A stretch of DNA of 64,000 nt. Origin: Pyrococcus sp. ST04 (lineage in GTDB: Archaea; Methanobacteriota_B; Thermococci; Thermococcales; Thermococcaceae). The stretch is from contig NC_017946.1 in NCBI RefSeq assembly GCF_000263735.1, positions 289,348 through 353,347 of the forward strand, given 5' to 3'. Shown here piece by piece: positions 56,897-64,000 of the stretch. The notes under the pieces are model-generated. The model ran no database searches, was not told the DNA's origin, and worked only from the letters and a program-made list of their open reading frames with translations. The position numbers were made by a program, and so were the translations under genes. Numbering within the stretch: the first letter of the stretch is position 1; each line of letters begins with the position of its first letter.

Positions 56897-59383
56897 ATGA
56901 AGAGGCTGTTTGGCATATTGACAATATTGGTTGCCCTTGGTATGATAGTGACTCCACTTCTAAAGCCAGTAGCTGCAGAAGATCAGAAAGTCCTTAAGAT
57001 AGCAATGTATTCAGCAACTGGTTCACTCTTTATGGGTGCCTGGAACCCAAGTGCAGCAGGTTTCAGAGATGTATACTCAACTAGAGCAGCAAGCCTCGCT
57101 CAAGATGAAGGGTCAAGTGTCTGGGGTATTGATGGAGACTATCATCCATATAGGTGTACTATAATAAAGGCTGAAGAGAATGTTAAGGTTCCCGATGATG
57201 CACTAGTTTTCAACTCAACCACGAAGAAGTGGGTTGCTGCTTATGCTGGAAAGACCGCCCCAACGGCAGTGACCTTCAAGTGCCAGAAGATATACTTCCA
57301 TGACGGTCACAAGCTTAGTGTCGCTGATGTGATGTACAGCTACTATTGGGAGTGGGAGTGGACAAGCCAGGATGGTGACAATGACCCATACTATGATAAG
57401 AACGAGGCAGACTGGAGTGCAGAGACAATGCAGAAGCTCCTCGGTATTAAGGTTGTAAGTGAAGATGACAACCACTTCGTTATAACGATCTACCACACCT
57501 ACACGTTCCCACCATACAAGAAGTACCAGTACTGGTACTTCACGCCATATGTATCCTTCCCATGGCAATTAATCTATGCAATGAGCGAAGTTGTTGCTCA
57601 CAACCCCAAGTATTCATTTAGTGAATCCACTGAGGAGGTTCAGCAGATTGATATGCTCACCCCCGAGCACGCAAAGGCTGTTATGGAGGAGCTTGAGAAG
57701 CTTAAGAAGGAGAAGCCAATTCCAGATGCTATTAAGCAGTTCATCTACAACGAGCAGGATGAAATTAAGGAGTATGACGACATAATTAACTTCATAAAGA
57801 AGCACAACCACATGTTTATCTCAACAGGTCCATACATAATCGATGTCTATAAGCCCGAGAACCTCTACCTTAGGTATGTAAAGTTTGACAAGTGGGTTAA
57901 GCCTGAGTATGCTGAGCCAATGTACAACTTTGAGCCATACTTCGATGTTATAGAGCTTTACGGTATACAGAACGAGAACACGATAATCCTTGGTGTTGCT
58001 AAGGGTGAGTATGACCTATCCTGGTACTCATTCCCATCATTCAAGTTCTCCGGTCTAAGCGAGGAGGACAAGAAGAACATTGACATGTACGTTAACATTG
58101 GTGGATTCTGGGACATGGTTTGGAACCCAGTTCACGACAAGGACAATCCATACCTGATCACAGTTGGAGACAAGAAGTACTTCAACCCATTCGCAATTAG
58201 GGAGATAAGATTTGCAATGGAGTATCTCATTAACAGAAACTACATTGTTCAGAACATCCTCCAAGGTTCTGGTGGTCCAATGTACACCCCATGGACGAGT
58301 GGTGACAAGCTTGCAATTGAGAAGCTCAAGCCTGTTGTCGATGCATTTGGAATTGATGCCCAAGGTGACGAAGAATATGCTCTCCAGCTCATTGATGAGG
58401 CAATGCAGAAGGCAGCTGAGGACCTCAAGAAGATGGGATACACATTAGAGAAGAAGGATGGAAAGTGGTACTTCAACGGAGAGCCAGTTAAGATCGTAGG
58501 TATCGGAAGACAGGAAGACGAAAGAAAAGATGAGGCATACTACATCGCCAACATACTCAAGAAGGCAGGATTTGAAGTTGAAGTCAAGATTGTTGACAGA
58601 AGAACTGCAAGCAAGATGGTCTACCTAACAGATCCAGCTAACTATGAGTGGAACTACTACACTGAGGGTTGGGTTGCAGGAGGAAGTGTCAAGTTCTCAA
58701 TTAGCAGGATTCTCCAGTACTACACCACCGCATGGTTCGGTCCTGGATTCGTTGGTTGGAAGTTCACTCCAGAGAACACCTACAGAGCAACAGTTAAGGA
58801 GGTTCTTGAGTTCCTTGGCAACGGAAACATCCAGGATGCAATTGACATGCTTGAGCTTGAGTACTACACAAGTGTTGACAAGCTTAAGCCAATCCTTGAC
58901 TGGACTGCAGATGACATTGGATGGCTTATCTATACCAGCCACTACAAGAACATGACCCTCGACTCTGAGGCTAAGTACTGGGACATGACCAAGCTCGGTG
59001 CTGCACTCGGTATTTATGAGAGCTTCAGAGTATTCACTGCAGAGAACTGGGAGTTCTTCCCAGTCAACAAGAAGATCAAGTTCAGGGTTATGGATCCAGC
59101 AGTTGGTCTTGGTAACAGCATCGTTATGAAGAGCGCATACCTTGCAGAAGCTCCCGAGACGCCTACTAAGACTGAGACAACAACTACACAAACCCAGACA
59201 CAGACAGCTACTCAGACAACAGCAACCCAGACTGTAGAGAAGACCCAGACCGTGACCCAGACTGTTGAGAAGACTGTGACTGTTACGCAGACTCAGACTG
59301 CTACTGGTGGAGGCATTTGTGGTCCAGCGGCAATAATTGCCCTGGCAGCAGTCCCACTCCTCCTAAGAAGGAGGAGGCGCTGA
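56897..59383 (+). CDS. dppA: Oligopeptide ABC transporter substrate-binding protein (family 5) with CGP-CTERM
   Basis: An 828-residue protein. The N-terminal signal peptide is KRLFGILTILVALGMIVTPL. A family 5 solute-binding domain of about 740 residues follows, with inserts that make it longer than bacterial DppA. A Thr/Gln-rich linker (about 59160-59300) of repeated TQT and VEKT units leads to CGPAAIIALAAVPLLLRRRRR, the CGP-CTERM signal for surface anchoring in Thermococcales. It captures peptides outside the cell for DppBCDF. The first TATA-type promoter lies within 75 bases upstream, and a hairpin follows at its end. Confidence 0.92.
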   Translation: MKRLFGILTILVALGMIVTPLLKPVAAEDQKVLKIAMYSATGSLFMGAWNPSAAGFRDVYSTRAASLAQDEGSSVWGIDGDYHPYRCTIIKAEENVKVPDDALVFNSTTKKWVAAYAGKTAPTAVTFKCQKIYFHDGHKLSVADVMYSYYWEWEWTSQDGDNDPYYDKNEADWSAETMQKLLGIKVVSEDDNHFVITIYHTYTFPPYKKYQYWYFTPYVSFPWQLIYAMSEVVAHNPKYSFSESTEEVQQIDMLTPEHAKAVMEELEKLKKEKPIPDAIKQFIYNEQDEIKEYDDIINFIKKHNHMFISTGPYIIDVYKPENLYLRYVKFDKWVKPEYAEPMYNFEPYFDVIELYGIQNENTIILGVAKGEYDLSWYSFPSFKFSGLSEEDKKNIDMYVNIGGFWDMVWNPVHDKDNPYLITVGDKKYFNPFAIREIRFAMEYLINRNYIVQNILQGSGGPMYTPWTSGDKLAIEKLKPVVDAFGIDAQGDEEYALQLIDEAMQKAAEDLKKMGYTLEKKDGKWYFNGEPVKIVGIGRQEDERKDEAYYIANILKKAGFEVEVKIVDRRTASKMVYLTDPANYEWNYYTEGWVAGGSVKFSISRILQYYTTAWFGPGFVGWKFTPENTYRATVKEVLEFLGNGNIQDAIDMLELEYYTSVDKLKPILDWTADDIGWLIYTSHYKNMTLDSEAKYWDMTKLGAALGIYESFRVFTAENWEFFPVNKKIKFRVMDPAVGLGNSIVMKSAYLAEAPETPTKTETTTTQTQTQTATQTTATQTVEKTQTVTQTVEKTVTVTQTQTATGGGICGPAAIIALAAVPLLLRRRRR

Positions 59384-59402
59384 TTTTCTCACCTTCTTTT
59401 TT
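59357..59402 (+). terminator. Hairpin and T-run at the end of dppA
   Basis: CTCCTCCT and AGGAGGAG form a perfect 8-bp stem with the loop AAGA inside the final codons of dppA. It is followed within 30 bases by T-runs (CTTCTTTTTTG). This looks like an intrinsic terminator that would separate dppA from dppBCDF. Confidence 0.55.
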
Positions 59403-59552
59403 GATTTTCTCTTCTAATTGTCGTTTTGAACTGTTTTTGTTATAGTACTACACTAAAACTCCTACAAAGAGAACCCTTATGGCATCGTAAATGCTTCTGT
59501 AATAATCATTAGTTTTTCCTATTAATTGATCTCTTTTTCTACCATTTCGATG

Positions 59553-59593
59553 TTTTTCGAAAAGAAAATATTTAAGGTAGTTTTACAAGCTTG
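59553..59593 (+). promoter_or_regulatory. dppB promoter region
   Basis: TTTTTCGAAAA (59553-59563) precedes AAAATATTTAAGG, a TATA candidate near 59570. TTTACAAGCTTG (59582-59593) lies just after it. The first motif is shared with the ATP synthase promoter, the second with the dppA region. The dppBCDF genes therefore have their own promoter. The remaining part of the 268-base gap is AT-rich without other features. Confidence 0.5.
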
Positions 59594-59651
59594 AAAAAGA
59601 TAATGCTCAAAAATGTTCGTTACGAATCGGAGTTGAACAGGAGGGTGAGAA

Positions 59652-60701
59652 ATGGGGATGGGTAAATATCTGCTCATAAGAGCTCTCAATGCTCTGATAG
59701 TCCTTTCAATAGTTACCCTAGTAGTATCAGCACTTTTCGTGAAAATGGCTGAGAAGGATTTAGAAAATAGAATACAGGAACTAGTAAATTCTGAGTATCA
59801 AAGTTTAGTTCAAAAAGGTAGAGCCCCTGCAGATCCAGAAGCTTGGAGAGAGGAGAGAATAGCATACTACAGGCATCAATTTAAACTGGACAGACCGTAC
59901 TGGTGGAGAGTTTTGTATTATGCGAAGAGGACAATAACCCTTGACTTCGGAAACACAAGAATACCAATATTTGGTACGGAAAGAAATGTTAAAAACATAA
60001 TAGCCCTCGCCCTACCGAGAACGATTCTCTTATTCACTACGGCTCAAATTATAGTCATTATCATAGGTCTGCTCTTGGGTGTTAAAGCAGCTCAAAAAGT
60101 TGGAAGTCTCTTCGACAGAGCACTCTCAATCCTGGCATTGATAACCACGAGCATACCAATGTGGTGGTTTGGAATGATGATGCTCCTTATATTCGCGTTT
60201 AAGCTGGGCTGGTTCCCAGCAAATTCAATGCCTGATCCTAATCTAACAGGTCTGGCCCATGTTTTGGATGTAGCTAAAAGGTTAGTTCTCCCTGTGACGA
60301 CAATAGTCTTTGTTCTGTTTGGAGGATGGGCATGGGTTACGAGAAACATAATGATTGGTACCATGCAAGAAGACTTCATAATGGCTGCTAGGGCTAAGGG
60401 TGTTCCAGAGAGGAAGGTTATCTATGGGCATGCTCTAAGGGCTGCTGCTCCACCAATAGTTACAATGACAATATTCTCCCTCCTTGGTTCCCTTGGAGGT
60501 GCAATAATTACCGAGAGTGTATTTAACTGGCCAGGGATGGGAAGAGTTTATTGGATTGCAATCCAGACAAACGAGATTAACCTCGTTATGGGGCTGACTT
60601 TCATTAGCGTGGCTCTCTACCTAATAGGTGTGATAATAGCTGACATATCCTATGGTTTCCTCGATCCGAGAGTAAGAGTTGGTGCCTCAGCAAAGATGTG
60701 A
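59652..60701 (+). CDS. dppB: Oligopeptide ABC transporter permease DppB
   Basis: A 349-residue inner membrane permease with six TM segments. The EAA-loop motif is MAARAKGVPERKVIYGHALRAA. An external stretch after TM1 of about 60 residues (SEYQSLVQKGRAP...YYRHQFKLDRPYWWR) matches the LxxxYxxLGLDxP-type segment of DppB. GGAGGGTGAGAA precedes the ATG. It heads the dppBCDF operon. Confidence 0.9.
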   Translation: MGMGKYLLIRALNALIVLSIVTLVVSALFVKMAEKDLENRIQELVNSEYQSLVQKGRAPADPEAWREERIAYYRHQFKLDRPYWWRVLYYAKRTITLDFGNTRIPIFGTERNVKNIIALALPRTILLFTTAQIIVIIIGLLLGVKAAQKVGSLFDRALSILALITTSIPMWWFGMMMLLIFAFKLGWFPANSMPDPNLTGLAHVLDVAKRLVLPVTTIVFVLFGGWAWVTRNIMIGTMQEDFIMAARAKGVPERKVIYGHALRAAAPPIVTMTIFSLLGSLGGAIITESVFNWPGMGRVYWIAIQTNEINLVMGLTFISVALYLIGVIIADISYGFLDPRVRVGASAKM

Positions 60702-60711
60702 GGTGAGTAAA

Positions 60712-62142
60712 ATGGTTAGGTGGGTTGATCTTAAGGACTCAATTTCAAACTTTTGGTTTGAGTTCAAAAGGCAGAAGACGGGTATACTTGGCATCCTCTT
60801 ACTAATATTTTGGATAGTTGTTGCAATAAGTGCTCCTTACATAACCGAGCCTGACATTCCAGATAAGTGGAAGACTATATGGATAGATTACCCAAAAACA
60901 GTTCCTCCAACTTGGGTTAAGTTCTTTACTGGGGTTGAAGAGGCTCCTCACTACGTTATTCACTCGGATCAGCTTCAGCAGTACATAACAACAACTTCTC
61001 GGGGTGTAATAATAGACATTCCCTATAACATGAAATATGATGTCCCACCTCAGGATATTGTTATCATGGATATTTCAGGAAACTCCACAAATAGACGTCT
61101 AAAGCCATCTCTAACGCTTAAAGTTAAGAGACCTGACGGGGAGGAAATAACTCTTGTATCTGGGTTAAAGATTAAGGGATCAACTGATGTCCAAGTTGCG
61201 AGGGATAGCTCAGTTAGAAAAGCCGTAATAAACTGGGTTAAGCAAAAGACTGGGGTTCAGTTAGATCCAACTAAAGAATTTGAGCTAATAACTACGTTGG
61301 ACACACTTAAGGTTGTGTTTGCTCAAGTATCACCTGACATGTTAGATAATCCAAAGCCCCTCAAGGGAGAGTATCATATCATAATAGAGATCAAAACTCC
61401 AAAAGGTACTTCTGTAGATCTATCAAAGACTGAAGTGATATTTACTGGAAGAACCTACGGATATTTAGGAACCGATGACAAGGGTAGAGATCTATTTGCT
61501 GGAATAGTCTGGGGATCGAGAGTTTCACTTTCGATTGGTATAGCAACGGCTGTTCTAACGGTTCTAGTGGGTATTTTCTACGGTGTTGCTGCAGCATACT
61601 TTGGAGGATGGACCGATGAGATAATGATGAGATTCCAAGAATTCATGGCTTCAATTCCGAGCTTGCCAATCCTTATCCTACTTGGTACATACTTTGGAGG
61701 CCACATACAGCTTTGGCAAATAGTTCTCTTACTTACCGTGTTCGGATGGGTAGGAATAGCGAGAGTTGCTAGAAGTATGGCATACCAGATCAAAGAGCAA
61801 ACTTATGTGGAGGCTGCTATAGCACTTGGTGCAGGTACTGGTAGAATAATCTTCAAGCACATGGTTCCGCAGTTATTGCCTTACGCATTCGCTCAAATGG
61901 CACTTAGCGTTCCAGGAGCAGTTCTTGCAGAGGCATCTCTTAGCTTTCTTGGTCTTGGTGATCCAACTCAAGTAACTTGGGGACAAATCCTTCACGATGC
62001 ACAAAATGCAGGAGCTGCAGTAAATGGTTATTGGTGGTGGGTAATTCCACCAGGACTTGCGATAGCTCTGGTAGCATTGACATTCGTGCTATTAGGTACT
62101 GCATTGGATAGAGTTCTTAACCCAAGACTCAGGAGATTGTGA
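60712..62142 (+). CDS. dppC: Oligopeptide ABC transporter permease DppC with extra external domain
   Basis: A protein of about 476 residues, against about 300 for usual DppC. TM1 (GILGILLLIFWIVVAISAPYI) is followed by an insert of about 200 residues. The insert is mostly beta and polar (for example LKPSLTLKVKRPDGEEITLV) and lies on the outer face. The usual YLGTDDKGRDLFAGIVWG segment then resumes, followed by five TM segments and the EAA loop VEAAIALGAGTGRIIFKHMV. ATG 60712 follows AGGTGAG. The insert may help dock DppA or bind peptide. Confidence 0.9.
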   Translation: MVRWVDLKDSISNFWFEFKRQKTGILGILLLIFWIVVAISAPYITEPDIPDKWKTIWIDYPKTVPPTWVKFFTGVEEAPHYVIHSDQLQQYITTTSRGVIIDIPYNMKYDVPPQDIVIMDISGNSTNRRLKPSLTLKVKRPDGEEITLVSGLKIKGSTDVQVARDSSVRKAVINWVKQKTGVQLDPTKEFELITTLDTLKVVFAQVSPDMLDNPKPLKGEYHIIIEIKTPKGTSVDLSKTEVIFTGRTYGYLGTDDKGRDLFAGIVWGSRVSLSIGIATAVLTVLVGIFYGVAAAYFGGWTDEIMMRFQEFMASIPSLPILILLGTYFGGHIQLWQIVLLLTVFGWVGIARVARSMAYQIKEQTYVEAAIALGAGTGRIIFKHMVPQLLPYAFAQMALSVPGAVLAEASLSFLGLGDPTQVTWGQILHDAQNAGAAVNGYWWWVIPPGLAIALVALTFVLLGTALDRVLNPRLRRL

Positions 62143-62152
62143 GGTGGGTAAT

Positions 62153-63112
62153 ATGGCGAAAAAAGTCCTTGAAGTTAAGAATCTTAAGATGTATTACTTC
62201 ACCTCTAGGGGTCCAGTTAAGGCCGTTGATGATGTTTCCTTTGACCTAGAAAAGGGAGAAGTAATGGGACTTGCAGGAGAGAGCGGCTGTGGAAAGTCTT
62301 CAATAGGGTTCACACTAATGGGAATGCCTCAGCCTCCCGGAAGAATTGTTGGAGGTAGCATAAAGATCGATGGAAGAGAAATAGTCGGACTTCCAGAAGA
62401 TGTTCTAAGAAGAGAAATTAGATGGCAGAAAATCTCAATGATATTCCAGGGAGCTATGAATGCTCTGAACCCAGTTTATACAATAGGGTACCAAATGATT
62501 GAACCTCTAATTTATCACAAGGGAATGGACAGAGAAGAGGCATTAGACAAAGCAATGAAATATCTAGAAATGGTGGGACTTGACCCAGAGATAGTTTATC
62601 GGTATCCTCATGAACTTTCAGGTGGTATGAAGCAGAGAGTCGTTATAGCCACGGCATTACTACTTGAGCCCGACATTGTCATAGCCGACGAGCCGACAAC
62701 AGCATTAGACGTTGTAGTTCAGGCTCAGATAATAAACCTCATGAAGAGACTCAAAAAGAAGCTCGGTCTTTCAATGATATTCATTACTCACGACCTTAGC
62801 ATTCTCGCAGAGATAAGTGACAAAGTTGCCATAATGTACGCTGGCAAAATAGTCGAGATAGGACCCAGCGAGAAGATATACAATGAGCCAGCCCACCCAT
62901 ATACACAGAAACTCCTTGCTGCAATTCCAAGGTTGCATGAAGATGTTGAAAAGCTTGAGTTCATCCCTGGAAGTCCACCAAACCTCATAAATCCACCGAG
63001 CGGATGCAGATTCCACCCAAGATGCCCATATGCAATGGATAGGTGTAAACAGGAGGAACCAAAGCTTGTTGAAGTTGATAAAGATCACTATGCTGCATGT
63101 TGGCTCCTGTGA
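62153..63112 (+). CDS. dppD: Oligopeptide ABC transporter ATP-binding protein DppD
   Basis: A protein of about 319 residues. Walker A GESGCGKSS, Q-loop FQGAMNALNP, signature LSGGMKQR, Walker B IVIADEPTT and the switch His in FITHD are all present. The C-terminal oligopeptide-transporter region has the Cys set GCRFHPRCPYAMDRCKQ, likely an Fe-S or zinc site as in other Dpp/Opp ATPases. ATG 62153 follows GAGGTGGG. It pairs with DppF. Confidence 0.94.
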   Translation: MAKKVLEVKNLKMYYFTSRGPVKAVDDVSFDLEKGEVMGLAGESGCGKSSIGFTLMGMPQPPGRIVGGSIKIDGREIVGLPEDVLRREIRWQKISMIFQGAMNALNPVYTIGYQMIEPLIYHKGMDREEALDKAMKYLEMVGLDPEIVYRYPHELSGGMKQRVVIATALLLEPDIVIADEPTTALDVVVQAQIINLMKRLKKKLGLSMIFITHDLSILAEISDKVAIMYAGKIVEIGPSEKIYNEPAHPYTQKLLAAIPRLHEDVEKLEFIPGSPPNLINPPSGCRFHPRCPYAMDRCKQEEPKLVEVDKDHYAACWLL

Positions 63113-63123
63113 GGTGAGAGGGA

Positions 63124-64000
63124 ATGGCTGAACCCGTGCTTAAAGTTGAAAATCTCAAAAAGTACTTTCCTGTTAGAAGAGGGCTGTTGGCTTCACTAAG
63201 AGGGGAGCCCCCAAAGTTCGTTAGGGCAGTTGATGGGGTTAGCTTTGAAGTTTACAAGCAGGAAGTGTTTGCGTTAGTTGGTGAGAGTGGTTGTGGTAAG
63301 ACAACAACAGGAAAGCTCGTAATGAAGCTGTTGGAACCAACGGACGGAAAGATATACTTAGAGGGCGTAGATGTTACTGAGTTAAGAACCAAGGAGGAGA
63401 TTAAGGCATACAGAAGAAAAGTACAGATGATATTCCAGGATCCGTTCAGTTCAATGAATCCAAGATTCAGGATATATGATGTCCTTGAAGAACCTCTCCT
63501 TATTCATGGAATAGGAGAAACAAGGGCAGAGAGAGAAGAGCTTATATACAAGGCCCTTGAAATGGTAAAAATAGTGCCTCCAGAAGAGTACGTTCACAGA
63601 TTTCCCCACATGCTCTCTGGAGGTCAAAGGCAGAGAGTTGCAATTGCTAGGGCTCTCATCTTGAATCCAACGTTTATAGTGGCTGATGAGCCGGTCTCAA
63701 TGCTTGACGTTTCTATTAGAGCAGAGATCCTGGAGCTTATGAAAGAGCTTAAGGAGAAAATGGGTGTTACCTATCTCTACATCACCCACGACCTCTCTAC
63801 GGCAAGATACTTTGCTGACTGGATAGCAGTGATGTACCTTGGAAGGATAGTTGAAATGGGCCCGGCCAAGGAGGTTATAGACAACCCAATACACCCATAC
63901 ACAAGAGCTCTATTAGCGGCTGTTCCGGAGCCTGATCCAACAAGAAAAGACGTTATAAAGGAGCTACCGATCAAGGGTGAAGTTCCAAGTGCCGTGAACA
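63124..64000 (+). CDS. dppF: Oligopeptide ABC transporter ATP-binding protein DppF, partial
   Basis: The ATG at 63124, after GAGGTGAGAGGGA, opens a frame that runs to the end of the window, about 292 codons. It has Walker A GESGCGKTT, the FQDPFSSMNPR Q-loop, LSGGQRQR, IVADEPVSMLDVS and ITHDLST. The C-terminal Cys region is cut off. It is the second ATPase of the transporter, and the operon may continue past the window. Confidence 0.92.
   Translation, partial: MAEPVLKVENLKKYFPVRRGLLASLRGEPPKFVRAVDGVSFEVYKQEVFALVGESGCGKTTTGKLVMKLLEPTDGKIYLEGVDVTELRTKEEIKAYRRKVQMIFQDPFSSMNPRFRIYDVLEEPLLIHGIGETRAEREELIYKALEMVKIVPPEEYVHRFPHMLSGGQRQRVAIARALILNPTFIVADEPVSMLDVSIRAEILELMKELKEKMGVTYLYITHDLSTARYFADWIAVMYLGRIVEMGPAKEVIDNPIHPYTRALLAAVPEPDPTRKDVIKELPIKGEVPSAVN

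Noticed and set aside
59160-59300. Tandem repeat near the end of dppA as a possible repeat element
   Set aside because: The repeats keep the reading frame and encode the Thr/Gln-rich linker typical of CGP-CTERM proteins. They are coding, not a separate element.

Overview
The window is a gene-dense stretch of about 41-42% GC (estimated by eye) from a hyperthermophilic euryarchaeon, almost certainly a Pyrococcus. The reasons are an A-type ATP synthase operon with an intein in subunit A, class I LysRS, archaeal Kae1, AglB/STT3, SecDF, a proteasome beta subunit, a CGP-CTERM surface protein, TATA/BRE promoters, many leaderless starts and GGTGA-type ribosome binding sites. The gene order agrees with what I remember of the P. 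furiosus psmB-STT3-ATPase-dpp region, but the species cannot be fixed by reading alone.

Layout. 0-17 kb: the end of lysS; an orphan HPr-kinase-like P-loop protein; a methyltransferase; an operon of a beta-RFAP-synthase-like protein, a DUF1464 ASKHA protein and an IorB homologue; two MFS transporters; PhoU/AbrB and TrkA-C/PhoU proteins; an asparaginase-like Ntn hydrolase; a radical SAM enzyme; an atypical SDR; and divergent purC/purF. 17-27 kb: asnS, a lipoprotein, aglB, glmS, a secreted metalloprotease and psmB. This stretch also holds four small RNA genes: an H/ACA guide RNA joined to a C/D box RNA upstream of asnS, and two C/D box RNAs that run antisense into the 3' ends of aglB and of the metalloprotease. 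27-39 kb: DUF257, an ECF S component, sufS, HAD, LOG-like, site-2 protease, an NSUN6-like tRNA methyltransferase, a flippase-like protein, a DUF835 protein, kae1, secF-secD and trkA.

39-49.5 kb is the complete A-type ATP synthase operon in the order H-I-K-E-C-F-A-B-D. Subunit A carries a 365-residue intein in its P-loop. Both LAGLIDADG-type motifs of this intein have lost their catalytic acids. The four-helix K subunit carries the Thr/Gln/Gln/Glu pattern of a sodium-binding rotor. 49.5-52.3 kb: a diiron beta-lactamase-fold protein of the ODP type, five bases upstream of a soluble methyl-accepting chemotaxis signalling protein, followed by alaX. 52-56.6 kb: a PP-loop ATPase, DUF116, and a pyrC-pyrK-radical SAM operon.

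56.9-64 kb: an oligopeptide ABC transporter, dppA and then dppBCDF, with dppF cut by the window edge. dppA ends in a hairpin plus T-run. The dpp promoters share short sequence motifs, and dppC has an extra extracytoplasmic domain of about 200 residues.

The most interesting items are the ODP-MCP pair, the guide RNA loci and the decayed intein. Next come the HPrK-like protein, the RFAP-like operon, and the regulatory motifs of the dpp and ATPase promoters. All assignments come from reading the sequence; no database search was run.
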